DNA from: Streptomyces virginiae
Lineage (GTDB): Bacteria; Actinomycetota; Actinomycetes; Streptomycetales; Streptomycetaceae
Length of the DNA: 64,000 bases
Direction: 5' to 3'
Assembly (NCBI RefSeq): GCF_000720455.1
Contig: NZ_JOAK01000011.1
Coordinates: 120,017-184,016, forward strand
In this document: positions 20,057-31,730 of the stretch, piece after piece
Layout of the letters: each line of letters opens with the position of its first letter
Position numbering within the stretch: position 1 is the first letter of the stretch
Notes under the pieces: generated by a model
The model's database searches: none
What the model was told of the DNA's origin: nothing
Seen by the model: the letters and a program-made list of their open reading frames with translations, nothing else
Made by a program: the position numbers and the translations under genes

Positions 20057-20902
20057 GTGTTGACGCAGACCACCACCCGGGTCCTTGAGCCCAGTGATCT
20101 CGACGCCGCGCTCGACATCCTCGGACGCGAGCCGGTCGAGAACGCCTTCGTCACCTCCCGGGTCCAGGTCGCCGGACTCGACCCCTGGCGCCTGGGCGGC
20201 GAGATGTGGGGCTGGTACGCCGACGGCGAGCTCCGTTCGCTCTGCTACGCCGGAGCCAACCTCGTGCCCGTCTGCGCCGAGCCCGACGCCGTACGGGCCT
20301 TCGCCGACCGGGCCCGCCGCACCGGCCGCCGCTGCTCCTCCATCGTCGGCCCCGCCGAGCCGACCCGGCGGCTGTGGCAGCTCCTGGAGCCCAGCTGGGG
20401 CCCCGCCCGCGAGGTCCGCGCCCACCAGCCCCTCATGGTCATCGACCGACCCTCCACCACCGTCCAGGCGGACCCGCAGGTCCGCCGGATCCGCAAGAAC
20501 GAGATGGACCTGATCATGCCCGCGTGCGTGGCCATGTTCACCGAGGAGGTCGGCGTCTCGCCGATGGCCGGCGACGGCGGACTGCTGTACCAGGCCCGCG
20601 TCGCCGAGCTCGTCGCCGGCGGCCGCTCCTTCGCCCGCGTCGAGGACGACAAGATCGTCTTCAAGGCGGAGATCGGCGCCGCCACCTCCCGCGCCTGCCA
20701 GATCCAGGGCGTCTGGGTGGCCCCCGAGTTCCGCGGCCGCGGCCACTCGGAGACCGGGATGGCCGCCGTCGTCGAGTACGCGCTGCGCGACGTGGCACCC
20801 GTGGTCAGCCTCTACGTGAACGACTTCAACACCGCGGCACGGGCCGCGTACCGACGGGTGGGCTTCCGTGAGGTCGGCGCGTTCATGAGCGTGCTGTTCT
20901 GA
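20057..20902 (+). CDS. GNAT-family N-acetyltransferase with DUF4081 N-terminal domain
   Basis: 281 residues. The N-terminal half (about 5-130) matches the DUF4081-type arrangement found before GNAT domains in actinobacteria; the C-terminal GNAT half shows the acetyl-CoA loop IQGVWVAPEFRGRGHSETGMAAV and the closing SLYVNDFNTAARAAYRRVGFREVGAF. GTG 20057 is chosen because GGTGAGG (20045-20051) is 5 bases upstream; TTG 20060 is an alternative. Acceptor substrate unknown. It is followed within about 60 bases by a second, unrelated GNAT gene. Confidence 0.88.
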   Translation: MLTQTTTRVLEPSDLDAALDILGREPVENAFVTSRVQVAGLDPWRLGGEMWGWYADGELRSLCYAGANLVPVCAEPDAVRAFADRARRTGRRCSSIVGPAEPTRRLWQLLEPSWGPAREVRAHQPLMVIDRPSTTVQADPQVRRIRKNEMDLIMPACVAMFTEEVGVSPMAGDGGLLYQARVAELVAGGRSFARVEDDKIVFKAEIGAATSRACQIQGVWVAPEFRGRGHSETGMAAVVEYALRDVAPVVSLYVNDFNTAARAAYRRVGFREVGAFMSVLF

Positions 20903-20964
20903 ACCGCCCGACGACTGCGGACGCGGCATTCCGGCACACCCTTACCCCGAAGTAAGGTCGCCGC

Positions 20965-21507
20965 ATGCTGCCTTCCGGAGTCCGTATCGGCCCCCTCGAC
21001 CTCGCCGCCCGCGTGGACGAGGCCCTGCGCGTGCAGGCCGTCGCCTTCGGCCTCAGCGAGGAGGAGGTCGGCATCCGGCGCTACATCGTCCAGCGCCACA
21101 TGACCTGCAAGGGCGCCCGCGCCCTCGGCGCCTTCGCCGAGGACGGCGCACTCACCGGATTCGTGTACGGGATGCCCAACGACCGCACCCACTGGTGGTC
21201 CACCATCGTCGAGCCCTACCTGCGGTCCGGCGGGCACGAGGACTGGCTGGACGGCTCCTTCGTCATCACCGAACTGCACGTCCACCCCGGCTTCCAGGGC
21301 CACGGCGTCGGCCGCGCACTGATCACCACCATCACCGACGCCGCCGCCGAGCCCCGATCGATCCTCTCCGCCATCGACACCGAGAGCCCCGCCCGAGGGC
21401 TCTACCGGGCCCTCGGCTACGTCGACCTCGCCCGCCAGGTCCACTTCCCGAGCGCGAGCCTCCCGTACGCCGTCATGGGCGCCCCACTGCCGCTGACCAG
21501 GGCCTGA
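20965..21507 (+). CDS. GNAT-family N-acetyltransferase
   Basis: A compact 180-residue acetyltransferase. The acetyl-CoA binding segment reads ITELHVHPGFQGHGVGRALI, with the closing motif ESPARGLYRALGYVDL. No extra domains. The start ATG 20965 follows GTAAGGTCGCCGC. It lies between another GNAT gene and proS on the same strand; whether it modifies tRNA-, protein- or antibiotic-type substrates cannot be told from sequence. Confidence 0.85.
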   Translation: MLPSGVRIGPLDLAARVDEALRVQAVAFGLSEEEVGIRRYIVQRHMTCKGARALGAFAEDGALTGFVYGMPNDRTHWWSTIVEPYLRSGGHEDWLDGSFVITELHVHPGFQGHGVGRALITTITDAAAEPRSILSAIDTESPARGLYRALGYVDLARQVHFPSASLPYAVMGAPLPLTRA

Positions 21508-21549
21508 AATGGTTTCCGGGGTCCACGGGGCCCCGGTAACCTCCCGGGC

Positions 21550-23247
21550 ATGTCCACACATCACGTACAGCGCATGTCCCGCCTCATGGCCAAGACCCTC
21601 CGCGAGGACCCGGCCGACGCCGAAACCCTCAGCCACCGGCTCCTGGTCAGGGCCGGATACGTGCGGCGCAGCTCCGCCGGCGTGTGGACATGGCTGCCGC
21701 TCGGCAAGCGGGTCCTGGACAACGTCAGCCGGGTCGTCCGCGAGGAGATGGACGCCATCGGCGCCCAGGAGGTGCTGCTCCCCGCCCTGCTGCCGAAGGA
21801 GCCGTACGAGGTGAGCGGCCGCTGGTCGGAATACGGCGACCTGCTGTTCCGGCTCAGGGACCGCAAGGGCGCGGACTACCTGCTCGGCCCCACCCACGAG
21901 GAGATCTTCACCCTGGTGGTGAAGGACCAGTGCACCTCGTACAAGGACCTGCCGGTCATGCTGTACCAGATCCAGACCAAGTACCGCGACGAGGCACGGC
22001 CCCGGTCGGGCGTGCTGCGCGGCCGCGAGTTCCAGATGAAGGACTCGTACTCCTTCGACGTGTCCGACGAGGGGCTGGAGGAGTCCTACCGGCTCCACCG
22101 CGAGGCCTACGTCCGGATCTTCGAGCGGCTCGGCCTGGACCACCGCATCGTCTCGGCGGTGTCGGGGGCGATGGGCGGATCGGCGTCCGAGGAGTTCCTG
22201 GCCCCGGCCGGGGCCGGCGAGGACACGTTCGTGGACTGCCCCTCCTGCGCCTACGCGGCCAACACGGAGGCCGTGACCTTCGCACTGGCCCCCTTGTCCG
22301 CGGAGCACCCGGCCCTGGAGGAGGTGGACACCCCCGACACCCCGACGATCGAGACCCTCGCCGCGCACCTGGGGGTCCCCGCCTCGGCGACGCTGAAGAA
22401 CCTCCTGGTGAAGGTCGACGGCGAGATCGTCGCCGTGGGCGTGCCCGGGGACCGGGAGGTGGACCTCGGCAAGCTGGGCGAACACCTGGCCCCCGCGGTC
22501 GTCGAGCTCGTCACCGCCGAGGACTTCACCGACCGGCCCGACCTCGTACGCGGCTACGTGGGCCCGCAGGGCCTGGAGAAGGTCCGCTACCTGGCCGACC
22601 CGCGGGTCGCGCCGGGCACCGCCTGGGTGACGGGCGCCAACAAGGCCGACACGCACGCCCGCAACGTGGTCTGCGGCCGGGACTTCGAGGTGGACCAGTA
22701 CCTCGACGTGGTGGTCGTGGAGCCGGGCGACCCCTGCCCCTCCTGCGGCGCCGGTCTGCGGCTCGACCGGGCGATCGAGATCGGGCACATCTTCCAGCTC
22801 GGCCGCAAGTACGCGGACGCCTTCGGGCTGGACGTGCTGGGCCGCGAGGGCAAGCCGGTACGGGTCACGATGGGCTCCTACGGCATCGGCGTCTCACGCG
22901 CGGTGGCGGCACTCGCCGAGCAGACGGCGGACGAGCGGGGCCTGTGCTGGCCGGCCGCGGTCGCCCCGGCCGACGTCCACGTGGTCGCGGCGGGCAAGGC
23001 CGTACCGCTGGCTCTGGCCGAGCAGGCGGCGACGGCCCTGGCCGCATCCGGGCTGCGGGTCCTGCTGGACGACCGGCCGGGCCTCTCCCCGGGCGTGAAG
23101 CTCACGGACGCGGAGCTGATCGGCGTGCCGTGGATCCTGGTGGCGGGCCGCCGCTCCGCCGACGAGGTCGTCGAACTCCAGAACCGCGCCACGGGCACCC
23201 GCGAGGAACTCCCCCTCACCGAAGCCCTCGCCCGCCTGACGTCGTAA
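21550..23247 (+). CDS. proS: Prolyl-tRNA synthetase
   Basis: Class II aminoacyl-tRNA synthetase charging tRNA-Pro; 565 residues, bacterial type. Visible: [18 protein letters not shown] (motif 1 region), [42 protein letters not shown] motif 2, an inserted YbaK-like editing domain (about 230-385) that hydrolyses mischarged Ala-tRNA-Pro, [17 protein letters not shown] (motif 3), and a C-terminal anticodon-binding domain (about 475-565). ATG 21550 gives the expected N-terminus leading into [13 protein letters not shown]. Convergent with the slipin gene. Confidence 0.97.
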   Translation: MSTHHVQRMSRLMAKTLREDPADAETLSHRLLVRAGYVRRSSAGVWTWLPLGKRVLDNVSRVVREEMDAIGAQEVLLPALLPKEPYEVSGRWSEYGDLLFRLRDRKGADYLLGPTHEEIFTLVVKDQCTSYKDLPVMLYQIQTKYRDEARPRSGVLRGREFQMKDSYSFDVSDEGLEESYRLHREAYVRIFERLGLDHRIVSAVSGAMGGSASEEFLAPAGAGEDTFVDCPSCAYAANTEAVTFALAPLSAEHPALEEVDTPDTPTIETLAAHLGVPASATLKNLLVKVDGEIVAVGVPGDREVDLGKLGEHLAPAVVELVTAEDFTDRPDLVRGYVGPQGLEKVRYLADPRVAPGTAWVTGANKADTHARNVVCGRDFEVDQYLDVVVVEPGDPCPSCGAGLRLDRAIEIGHIFQLGRKYADAFGLDVLGREGKPVRVTMGSYGIGVSRAVAALAEQTADERGLCWPAAVAPADVHVVAAGKAVPLALAEQAATALAASGLRVLLDDRPGLSPGVKLTDAELIGVPWILVAGRRSADEVVELQNRATGTREELPLTEALARLTS

Positions 23248-23248
23248 A

Positions 23249-23275
23249 GGGCGGGGAGGGGAGAGGACCCGCCCC
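23249..23275. terminator. Short hairpin between convergent proS and slipin genes
   Basis: GGGCGGG (23249-23255) can pair with CCCGCCC (23268-23274) in the 32-base gap between the two stop codons. It could end transcription from both sides; no U-tract. Confidence 0.45.
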
Positions 23276-23279
23276 GCTG

Positions 23280-24332
23280 CTACGGCGGGGACTCGTCCGG
23301 GTACGGCGGCGGCTCGGCACCGTCGAGGGCCGGCTCCGCCGCCGCCCGGTCCAGGTCCGCCGCCGCCCGGTCCAGGGCCGAAGGCCCGTCCTCCGCTCCC
23401 GCGGCATCGACCGCCGCCGGCACTGCCGCGGCGTCGGCCCGGGGCCCGTCCTCCGCCTCCGCGGCATCGATCGCCGCCGGCGCCGCCGCGGCGTCGACCT
23501 CGGCCGGCCCGGGGCCTTCGGAAGCCGGGCCGGCCGGGGCCGGTTCCTCCCGCGCGGCAGCCACCGGAGGCGGTGGGGCGGCGCGTTCCAGGAAACGCAG
23601 CAGCTCCACCGGAAACGGCAGCACCAGCGTGGAGTTCTTCTCGGCGGCGACGGCCACGACCGTGTGCAGCAGGCGCAGCTGGAGCGCCGCGGGCTGCTCG
23701 GACATGACCTCCGCCGCCTCGGCGAGCTTGTGCGAGGCCTGCAGCTCCGCGTCCGCGTTGATCACGCGGGCCCGGCGCTCACGGTCGGCCTCCGCCTGCC
23801 GCGCCATCGACCGCTTCATCGTCTCCGGCAGCGACACGTCCTTGATCTCGACCCGGTCGATCTGCACGCCCCAGCCCACCGCCGGGCTGTCGATCATCAG
23901 CTCCAGGCCCTGGTTCAGCATCTCCCGGTTGGACAGCAGGTCGTCCAGGTCGGACTTTCCGATGATCGACCTGAGCGAGGTCTGCGCCATCTGCGATACG
24001 GCGAAGCGGTAGTCCTCCACCGCCACGACCGCGTTCGCCGGGTCGACGACCTTGAAGTACACGACCGCGTCGACCCGCACCGTGACGTTGTCCCGGGTGA
24101 TGCCCTCCTGCGCGGGCACCGGCAGCGTCACGATCTGCATGTTGACCTTGCGGAGCCGGTCGATCACGGGAACGATCACCGTGAAGCCGGGCGGCCGGAT
24201 CTCCTCCCGCAGCCTGCCGAAGCGGAACACCAGGCCCCGCTCGTACTGCTTCACCACCCGGGCCGCGGCGCCCATGTAGACCGCGACACCGACGCCTGCG
24301 GCGACCACTGCTGTCAGCAGTTCCTCGACCAT
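23280..24332 (-). CDS. SPFH/Band 7 (slipin-like) membrane protein
   Basis: 350 residues. An N-terminal membrane helix (VEELLTAVVAAGVGVAVYMGAA) is followed by the SPFH domain (about 25-245; KQYERGLVFRFGRLREEIRPPGF, SLPETMKRSMARQAEADRERRARVI). Slipins form oligomers on membrane microdomains and often associate with NfeD-type proteases, but no nfeD gene is adjacent. The C-terminal 90 residues are Ala/Pro/Asp/Glu-rich and made of tandem repeats (about 60-bp and 21-bp DNA units); they look disordered. The start ATG 24332 has AGGGGG upstream on the minus strand. An AT-rich segment immediately upstream probably holds its promoter and operator. Confidence 0.88.
   Translation of the reverse strand: MVEELLTAVVAAGVGVAVYMGAAARVVKQYERGLVFRFGRLREEIRPPGFTVIVPVIDRLRKVNMQIVTLPVPAQEGITRDNVTVRVDAVVYFKVVDPANAVVAVEDYRFAVSQMAQTSLRSIIGKSDLDDLLSNREMLNQGLELMIDSPAVGWGVQIDRVEIKDVSLPETMKRSMARQAEADRERRARVINADAELQASHKLAEAAEVMSEQPAALQLRLLHTVVAVAAEKNSTLVLPFPVELLRFLERAAPPPPVAAAREEPAPAGPASEGPGPAEVDAAAAPAAIDAAEAEDGPRADAAAVPAAVDAAGAEDGPSALDRAAADLDRAAAEPALDGAEPPPYPDESPP
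23338..23502 (-). repeat. Coding tandem repeats in the slipin C-terminal tail
   Basis: Two 60-bp near-identical units (23383-23442 and 23443-23502) encode the Ala/Asp/Glu-rich tail (AEDGP...AAVPAAVDAAG-type), and two 21-bp units from about 23338 encode DRAAADL/DRAAAEP. They preserve frame, so they are length-variable protein repeats. Confidence 0.75.
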
Positions 24333-24350
24333 GACGGCCCCCTGCCGGAC

Positions 24351-24371
24351 ATACCTACTTATTTACGGTAT
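24351..24371. promoter_or_regulatory. AT-rich imperfect palindrome upstream of the slipin gene
   Basis: ATACC (24351-24355) and GGTAT (24367-24371) flank an 11-base AT-rich centre, CTTATTTA, in a region otherwise above 70 percent GC. On the minus strand TTGCTT and a TAGGTA-like -10 lie around it, so it could be an operator over the slipin promoter. This is inference from base composition and symmetry. Confidence 0.35.
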
Positions 24372-24402
24372 GCCCAAGCAAGTGTCCGGTCGATCAGACC
24401 GC

Positions 24403-25305
24403 CTACAACCAGGCCGCGAACTCCAGCAGGAGCTCCGCGTCCCGGCGCCGCCCGGCGGCCAGGGCGCGGTTGCCCGATTCCACCGCCCGGAAGAGGGTCC
24501 AGCCCCGCAGCCGGTCCCGGTCGACCTCCAGTGCGTCCGCGAGCTTGTTCACCCGGCGCCGGACGCCCGCGGCCCCCGCCGAGGTGGCCATTTGGTCCTC
24601 CAGCCGGTCCCGGACCAGCCGCGCCAGGTCGTACGCCCGCTCGCCGACCAGCGGATCGGGCCCCACGGTCAGCCACGGCGCCCGCTCGCCCGCCAGGACC
24701 TTGCCCTGCCGGAAGTTCCCGTGCAGCAGCTGTTCCTCCGGCGGGGCCGCCAGCAGTTCCTCGCGCGCCGCCAGAGCCGAGTCGGCCAGCGTCCGCACCT
24801 CCGCCGGGGCGGCCTTCAGGGCCGCCGACTGGGTCCCGGTGCGCTCCGCCACCGTCTCCCACCCGTGCCCGGCGGGCGGCGCCACCCACAGCCGGCGCAG
24901 CGTGCCGCTCGCCTCCAGCAGCGCCTTCGCCTCCGGCAGGGACCGCAGCGACACCTCCGGGTGCAGCCGTTCCAGCAGCAGGGCCCCGTCGTCCTCGTGG
25001 TGGCGGGTGTCGAGGACCCGTACGGCGCCGAAGCCGCCCCAGTGCGCCAGCGCGGCCAGCTCCCGGTCGGGCCGGGCGTGCGGGGGTGCCAGTTTCAGAG
25101 CGGCCGGGGTCCCGTCCGCGTAGGTGACGAGGACGACCAGACTGCTGCGGCCGCCCGGGGCCTGCACCCGCTGGGCCCGTAGCCCCCGCCGGGAGAGCGC
25201 GGCCTCGGTGAGGCCGGGCAACTGCCCCAGCCAGTCCGTGTCCTGCGCCGTCCCCGGCATCTCGCCGAGCGCCCGTACAAGCCGCTGCGGCGGTTCGAAA
25301 GCCAT
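24403..25305 (-). CDS. APH(6)-like kinase-fold protein lacking catalytic residues
   Basis: 300 residues with the layout of the aminoglycoside/hydroxyurea kinase family (APH(6), StrB-like): nucleotide-lobe strands (SSLVVLVTYADGTPAALKL), then LLHGNFRQGKVL and LTVGPDPLVGERAYDLARLVRDRL. In active family members these segments read HGD...N and (A)IDPKG: here the catalytic Asp is Asn197, the metal-binding Asn is Lys202 and the second metal Asp is Gly215. All three substitutions argue against phosphotransfer, so this is probably a pseudokinase. The frame is intact, and codon use is like its neighbours, so it is not a decaying gene. It follows the DUF4439 and lipoprotein genes on the same strand. Confidence 0.75.
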   Translation of the reverse strand: MAFEPPQRLVRALGEMPGTAQDTDWLGQLPGLTEAALSRRGLRAQRVQAPGGRSSLVVLVTYADGTPAALKLAPPHARPDRELAALAHWGGFGAVRVLDTRHHEDDGALLLERLHPEVSLRSLPEAKALLEASGTLRRLWVAPPAGHGWETVAERTGTQSAALKAAPAEVRTLADSALAAREELLAAPPEEQLLHGNFRQGKVLAGERAPWLTVGPDPLVGERAYDLARLVRDRLEDQMATSAGAAGVRRRVNKLADALEVDRDRLRGWTLFRAVESGNRALAAGRRRDAELLLEFAAWL

Positions 25306-25338
25306 GCGTGCGTGGTCCCTTTCAGCTGGTGAGGCTCG

Positions 25339-25779
25339 CTATGCGCGTTCCGCGAGCCCAGGGAAGGCTACGCCGACACCGCGCCAGCGTGCCGCGCGCA
25401 CGGCCGCGGCGCTCAGCGCGTCGGCCGCCTCGCGGCGCAGCGGGCCCTCCGCCGCCCGCACCAGATCGGAGTAAGCCCCGGCCACCCGGTCCTCGATCAC
25501 CGCGGCCAGCCGCTCGGCGTCGGCGGCGCTCCGCACCTCGAACGGCAGGGCGTACGCCGCCTCCGAGGGCCGGGGCGCACCGCCCAGCTCGCGCACGGTC
25601 CGGGCCAGCGCGTCACGCCGCGCGAGGTGGCTGCCGTACGCCTCCCGGGCCTCCGTGGCGCGGGCGCCGGTGGTGCGCGCGCCGATCACCCCGTACCCGT
25701 ACGCGGCCGCGTGCTCGGCGGCGAGGGCCGCCTGGGCGGCCTCCAGGGCCGGTCCGGCGGGAGAGGGCTGGGGCGTCAC
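25339..25779 (-). CDS. DUF4439 ferritin-like protein
   Basis: A 146-residue all-helical protein matching the DUF4439 ferritin-like layout: ALEAAQAALAAEHAAAYGYGVIGAR in the first helix, AHLARRDAL-type second helix and an acidic third helix (AAVIEDRVAGAYSDLVRAAEG). Family members are rich in Glu/His at positions used for metals in ferritins, but metal binding here is not shown. Its start overlaps the stop of the upstream lipoprotein gene by 4 bases, so the two are translationally coupled; the pseudokinase gene follows after 33 bases. Confidence 0.8.
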   Translation of the reverse strand: MTPQPSPAGPALEAAQAALAAEHAAAYGYGVIGARTTGARATEAREAYGSHLARRDALARTVRELGGAPRPSEAAYALPFEVRSAADAERLAAVIEDRVAGAYSDLVRAAEGPLRREAADALSAAAVRAARWRGVGVAFPGLAERA

Positions 25780-26321
25780 GGCTTGGCTCCGGGGGTCGAG
25801 GTCAGCAGGTACACGTGCACGGCGCCGCAGGCGGCCACCGAGGCCAGCATCCGGGCCAGTTCGCCCGGCGCCCCGGCCAGGTCGATGGTCCGGGCCTCGG
25901 ACAGGCTCCGCTCGGCGTCGGCGAGGGCGGTGAGCGCCTCGGCCGACTTCGCGGGCACCGGCTCGCCGCTCGGCGCGGGCGCCGCGGCCCCCGTACCGCC
26001 GGACGGTGACGGGGCGGGGGACGGCGAGCCCGAGGCGGTGGCGGGGGACAGGGCCGCCGTGTGCGCGGCGACGGCGGCACGCAGGGGAGCGAGCCGCGCG
26101 GCCAGGTCCGGATGGGCGGCGGCCGTGGTGTCGTAACGTTCCAGCAGTCGTGCACTGTCACGAACGGCCGCCTCCCGCATCCGCCGTTCGAGTGAAATCG
26201 TGGGGTCAGAGGCGGCCGAGCGGTCGTCGGTGCACCCGGTCAGCAGCGCGGCACCGGCCGCGCCGGCGGCCCCGGCGAGCAGGCTCCTGCGCGAAGGTCT
26301 CGAAGGCGGAGTCCAGGGCAC
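25776..26321 (-). CDS. Tat-exported lipoprotein of unknown function
   Basis: 181 residues. The N-terminus has a twin-arginine signal ([21 protein letters not shown]) ending in a lipobox LTGC, so the mature protein should be lipid-anchored outside the membrane. The mature part is helical with a Pro/Ser/Ala-rich linker (about 95-125), and may also adopt a ferritin-like helical fold as its neighbour does. GTG 26321 follows AGGACGACGCC. It overlaps the DUF4439 gene by 4 bases downstream and diverges from rimP. Partner of the DUF4439 protein by inference only. Confidence 0.8.
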   Translation of the reverse strand: MPWTPPSRPSRRSLLAGAAGAAGAALLTGCTDDRSAASDPTISLERRMREAAVRDSARLLERYDTTAAAHPDLAARLAPLRAAVAAHTAALSPATASGSPSPAPSPSGGTGAAAPAPSGEPVPAKSAEALTALADAERSLSEARTIDLAGAPGELARMLASVAACGAVHVYLLTSTPGAKP

Positions 26322-26478
26322 GGCGTCGTCCTAGGGGGTGTGGGGCGGGGCAGGGTGTGATCACGGTACCCGGGGCCCTGCTCGGAGGGCGGACGGCAAC
26401 ACCCTCTGACACCGGATACCCTTTGACCTGACGCACGACGGAAACCACAACAGCACACGCGGCCGAGGAGTCACCCGG

Positions 26479-26991
26479 ATGAGCACCACCCAGAGCGACA
26501 GGCTGCGCGGACTGCTGGAGCCGCTCGTCGCCGCCAAGGGCCTGGACCTCGAAGAGATCGAGCTGTCGCGGGCGGGCAAGCGCCGGATGCTGCGGATCAT
26601 CGTGGACTCCGACGAGGGCGTGGAGCTGGACGCGTGTGCCGAGCTGAGCCGTGAGGTCTCCGACAAGCTCGACGAATCCGATGTCATGGGCGAGGACGAG
26701 TACGTCCTCGAGGTGAGCTCCCCGGGCGCCGACCGTCCGCTGACCGAGCACCGCCACTACGTGCGGGCCATCGGCCGTCTCGTGAAGTTCCAGCTGTCCG
26801 CCGAGGACGAGAAGGGCGCCGGGGAACTGGTCGCCCGCATCCTCGACGTCGACGACGAGGGCATGGACCTCGAAGTTCCGGGCGTGAAGGGCCGCAAGGC
26901 CACCGCCCGCCGCATTGCTTTCACCGACATCGCCAAGGCGCGTGTCGAGATCGAGTTCAACCGCAAGGACAAGAAGGAAGAGGAGGCGTAG
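26479..26991 (+). CDS. rimP: Ribosome maturation factor RimP
   Basis: 170 residues; assists assembly of the 30S ribosomal subunit. The N-terminal domain ([21 protein letters not shown]..., with [10 protein letters not shown]) and the Sm-like C-terminal domain are both present, with an acidic/basic tail. ATG 26479 is preceded by GAGGAG. First gene of the rimP-nusA-ylxR-infB operon, ending 2 bases before nusA. Confidence 0.95.
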   Translation: MSTTQSDRLRGLLEPLVAAKGLDLEEIELSRAGKRRMLRIIVDSDEGVELDACAELSREVSDKLDESDVMGEDEYVLEVSSPGADRPLTEHRHYVRAIGRLVKFQLSAEDEKGAGELVARILDVDDEGMDLEVPGVKGRKATARRIAFTDIAKARVEIEFNRKDKKEEEA

Positions 26992-26993
26992 CC

Positions 26994-28004
26994 GTGGACA
27001 TCGACATGAGTGCCCTGCGGGGTCTGGTCCGGGAGAAGGAGATCTCCTTCGACCTGCTCGTCGAGGCGATCGAGTCGGCCCTCCTCATCGCGTACCACCG
27101 GACCGAGGGGAGCTTCCGCCGCGCCCGCGTCGTGCTGGACCGCACCAACGGTCACGTGGTCGTGTGGGCGACGGAAGACCCGAGGGATCTCGAAGAGGGC
27201 CAGGAGCCCAAGGAGTTCGACGACACGCCGTCGGACTTCGGCCGGATCGCCGCGACGACCGCCAAGCAGGTGATCCTCCAGCGTCTGCGCGACGCCGAGG
27301 ACGACCTGACCTTCGGCGAGTTCGCCGGCCGTGAGGGCGACGTCATCACCGGCGTCGTGCAGCAGGGCAAGGACCCCAAGAACGTCCTCGTCGACATCGG
27401 CAAGCTGGAGGCCATCCTGCCGGTGCAGGAGCAGGTCCCCGGTGAGGACTACCCGCACGGTCTGCGCCTGAAGGCGTACGTCGTGCGTGTGGCGAAGGGT
27501 GTCCGCGGCCCGTCCGTCACCCTCTCGCGCACCCACCCGAACCTGGTGAAGAAGCTGTTCTCGCTGGAGGTCCCGGAGATCGCCGACGGCAGCGTCGAGA
27601 TCTCGGCGATCGCCCGTGAGGCCGGTCACCGCACCAAGATCGCCGTCCGGTCCACCCGTTCGGGCCTGAACCCCAAGGGCGCCTGCATCGGCCCGATGGG
27701 CAGCCGCGTGCGCAACGTGATGGCCGAACTTCACGGCGAGAAGATCGACATCGTCGACTGGTCGGACGACCCGGCGGAGATGGTCGCGAACGCGCTGTCA
27801 CCCGCCCGGGTGAGCAAGGTCGAGGTCGTCGACTGGGACTCCCGCTCCGCCCGGGTGACCGTGCCCGACTACCAGCTGTCCCTGGCCATCGGCAAGGAGG
27901 GCCAGAACGCCCGCCTCGCCGCGCGGCTCACCGGCTGGCGCATCGACATCCGTCCCGACACCGAGGTGTCCCCGGACACGGACCGGGACCGGGACGGGGA
28001 ATAA
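26994..28004 (+). CDS. nusA: Transcription elongation/termination factor NusA
   Basis: 336 residues. N-terminal RNA-polymerase-binding domain (1-110), S1 domain (about 115-185, [24 protein letters not shown]), and two KH domains (about 200-330, [18 protein letters not shown] and [18 protein letters not shown]). It lacks the C-terminal acidic repeats of the E. coli protein, as is normal for actinobacteria. The GTG start lies 2 bases after rimP, implying coupled translation. Confidence 0.96.
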   Translation: MDIDMSALRGLVREKEISFDLLVEAIESALLIAYHRTEGSFRRARVVLDRTNGHVVVWATEDPRDLEEGQEPKEFDDTPSDFGRIAATTAKQVILQRLRDAEDDLTFGEFAGREGDVITGVVQQGKDPKNVLVDIGKLEAILPVQEQVPGEDYPHGLRLKAYVVRVAKGVRGPSVTLSRTHPNLVKKLFSLEVPEIADGSVEISAIAREAGHRTKIAVRSTRSGLNPKGACIGPMGSRVRNVMAELHGEKIDIVDWSDDPAEMVANALSPARVSKVEVVDWDSRSARVTVPDYQLSLAIGKEGQNARLAARLTGWRIDIRPDTEVSPDTDRDRDGE

Positions 28005-28151
28005 ACCGGTACCGGCCGGGGCTACCCCGACGGTAGACAGGTTCCACACCGCCGCCGCCGAGGGCAGCGGATCAGGACAACACAACAGCCGTTCGATCTT
28101 TCCTCCGGCACTCGTCGGGGAAGAGGTCGGTACGGGGAGGTAGACTTAGGC

Positions 28152-28439
28152 GTGTCTGGCCGGACGCAAGCCCGCGCATGCCCCGAACGCACCTGTGTGG
28201 GGTGTCGGGAGCGAGCGGCCAAGAGCGATCTGCTGCGGATCGTGGCGATCGAGGACGAATGCGTCCCCGATCCTCGCGGTACGCTGCCCGGCCGGGGTGC
28301 GTACGTGCACCCCGCCGTGGTCTGCCTCGACCAGGCGGTCCGCCGCCGGGCGTTCCCCCGGGCCCTCAGGTCCGCCGGAGCGCTCGACACGGCGAACCTG
28401 CGCAAAGCCGTGGCCGGGAAAGCCGGGACCACAGCGTAA
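28152..28439 (+). CDS. YlxR-family (DUF448) RNA-binding protein
   Basis: 95 residues, basic. It has the YlxR signature CVGCRERAAKSDLLRIV and GRGAYVH. Members of this family lie between nusA and infB in Gram-positive bacteria and bind RNA or RNase P components in some species. GTG 28152 follows GGGAGG (28136-28141). A structured leader of about 150 bases separates it from infB. Confidence 0.88.
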   Translation: MSGRTQARACPERTCVGCRERAAKSDLLRIVAIEDECVPDPRGTLPGRGAYVHPAVVCLDQAVRRRAFPRALRSAGALDTANLRKAVAGKAGTTA

Positions 28440-28506
28440 AGAAGTAGTACGGCACGGATACCCCGTGCGGTCAGGTACCTCGCGAGTTGGAAGTAGGTCG
28501 AGATTG

Positions 28507-28551
28507 CGATGAGCACTCGATGAGTACGCGATGAGTACGCCCATGAAGTAG
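28507..28551 (+). promoter_or_regulatory. Three overlapping mini-ORFs built on an 11-bp tandem repeat in the infB leader
   Basis: CGATGAGCACT, CGATGAGTACG and CGATGAGTACG (28507-28539) are tandem 11-mers. Read as RNA they give ATG AGC ACT CGA TGA (28509-28523), ATG AGT ACG CGA TGA (28520-28534) and ATG AGT ACG CCC ATG AAG TAG (28531-28551): MSTR, MSTR and MSTPMK. Each stop overlaps the next start as ATGA. AGG at 28495-28497 could serve as a weak ribosome site. They end about 37 bases before the infB start. Translation is not shown. Confidence 0.5.
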
Positions 28552-28555
28552 CGAC

Positions 28556-28575
28556 GGTCCGGCGTAACCCGGACC
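28556..28575 (+). promoter_or_regulatory. Hairpin immediately upstream of the infB ribosome binding site
   Basis: GGTCCGG (28556-28562) pairs with CCGGACC (28569-28575) around a 6-base loop; AAAAGGAG, the infB Shine-Dalgarno site, begins two bases later. It is well placed to influence initiation on infB. Confidence 0.6.
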
Positions 28576-28588
28576 TAAAAGGAGCGAA

Positions 28589-31693
<3,105 letters not shown>

Positions 31694-31730
31694 GCGCGAG
31701 GCGGTTCGCACCGTGTCGTAACTCGTAACA

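Noticed and set aside
24403..25305. An aminoglycoside-resistance gene.
   Set aside because: The catalytic Asp and both metal ligands expected for this family are missing, so resistance by phosphorylation is unlikely.
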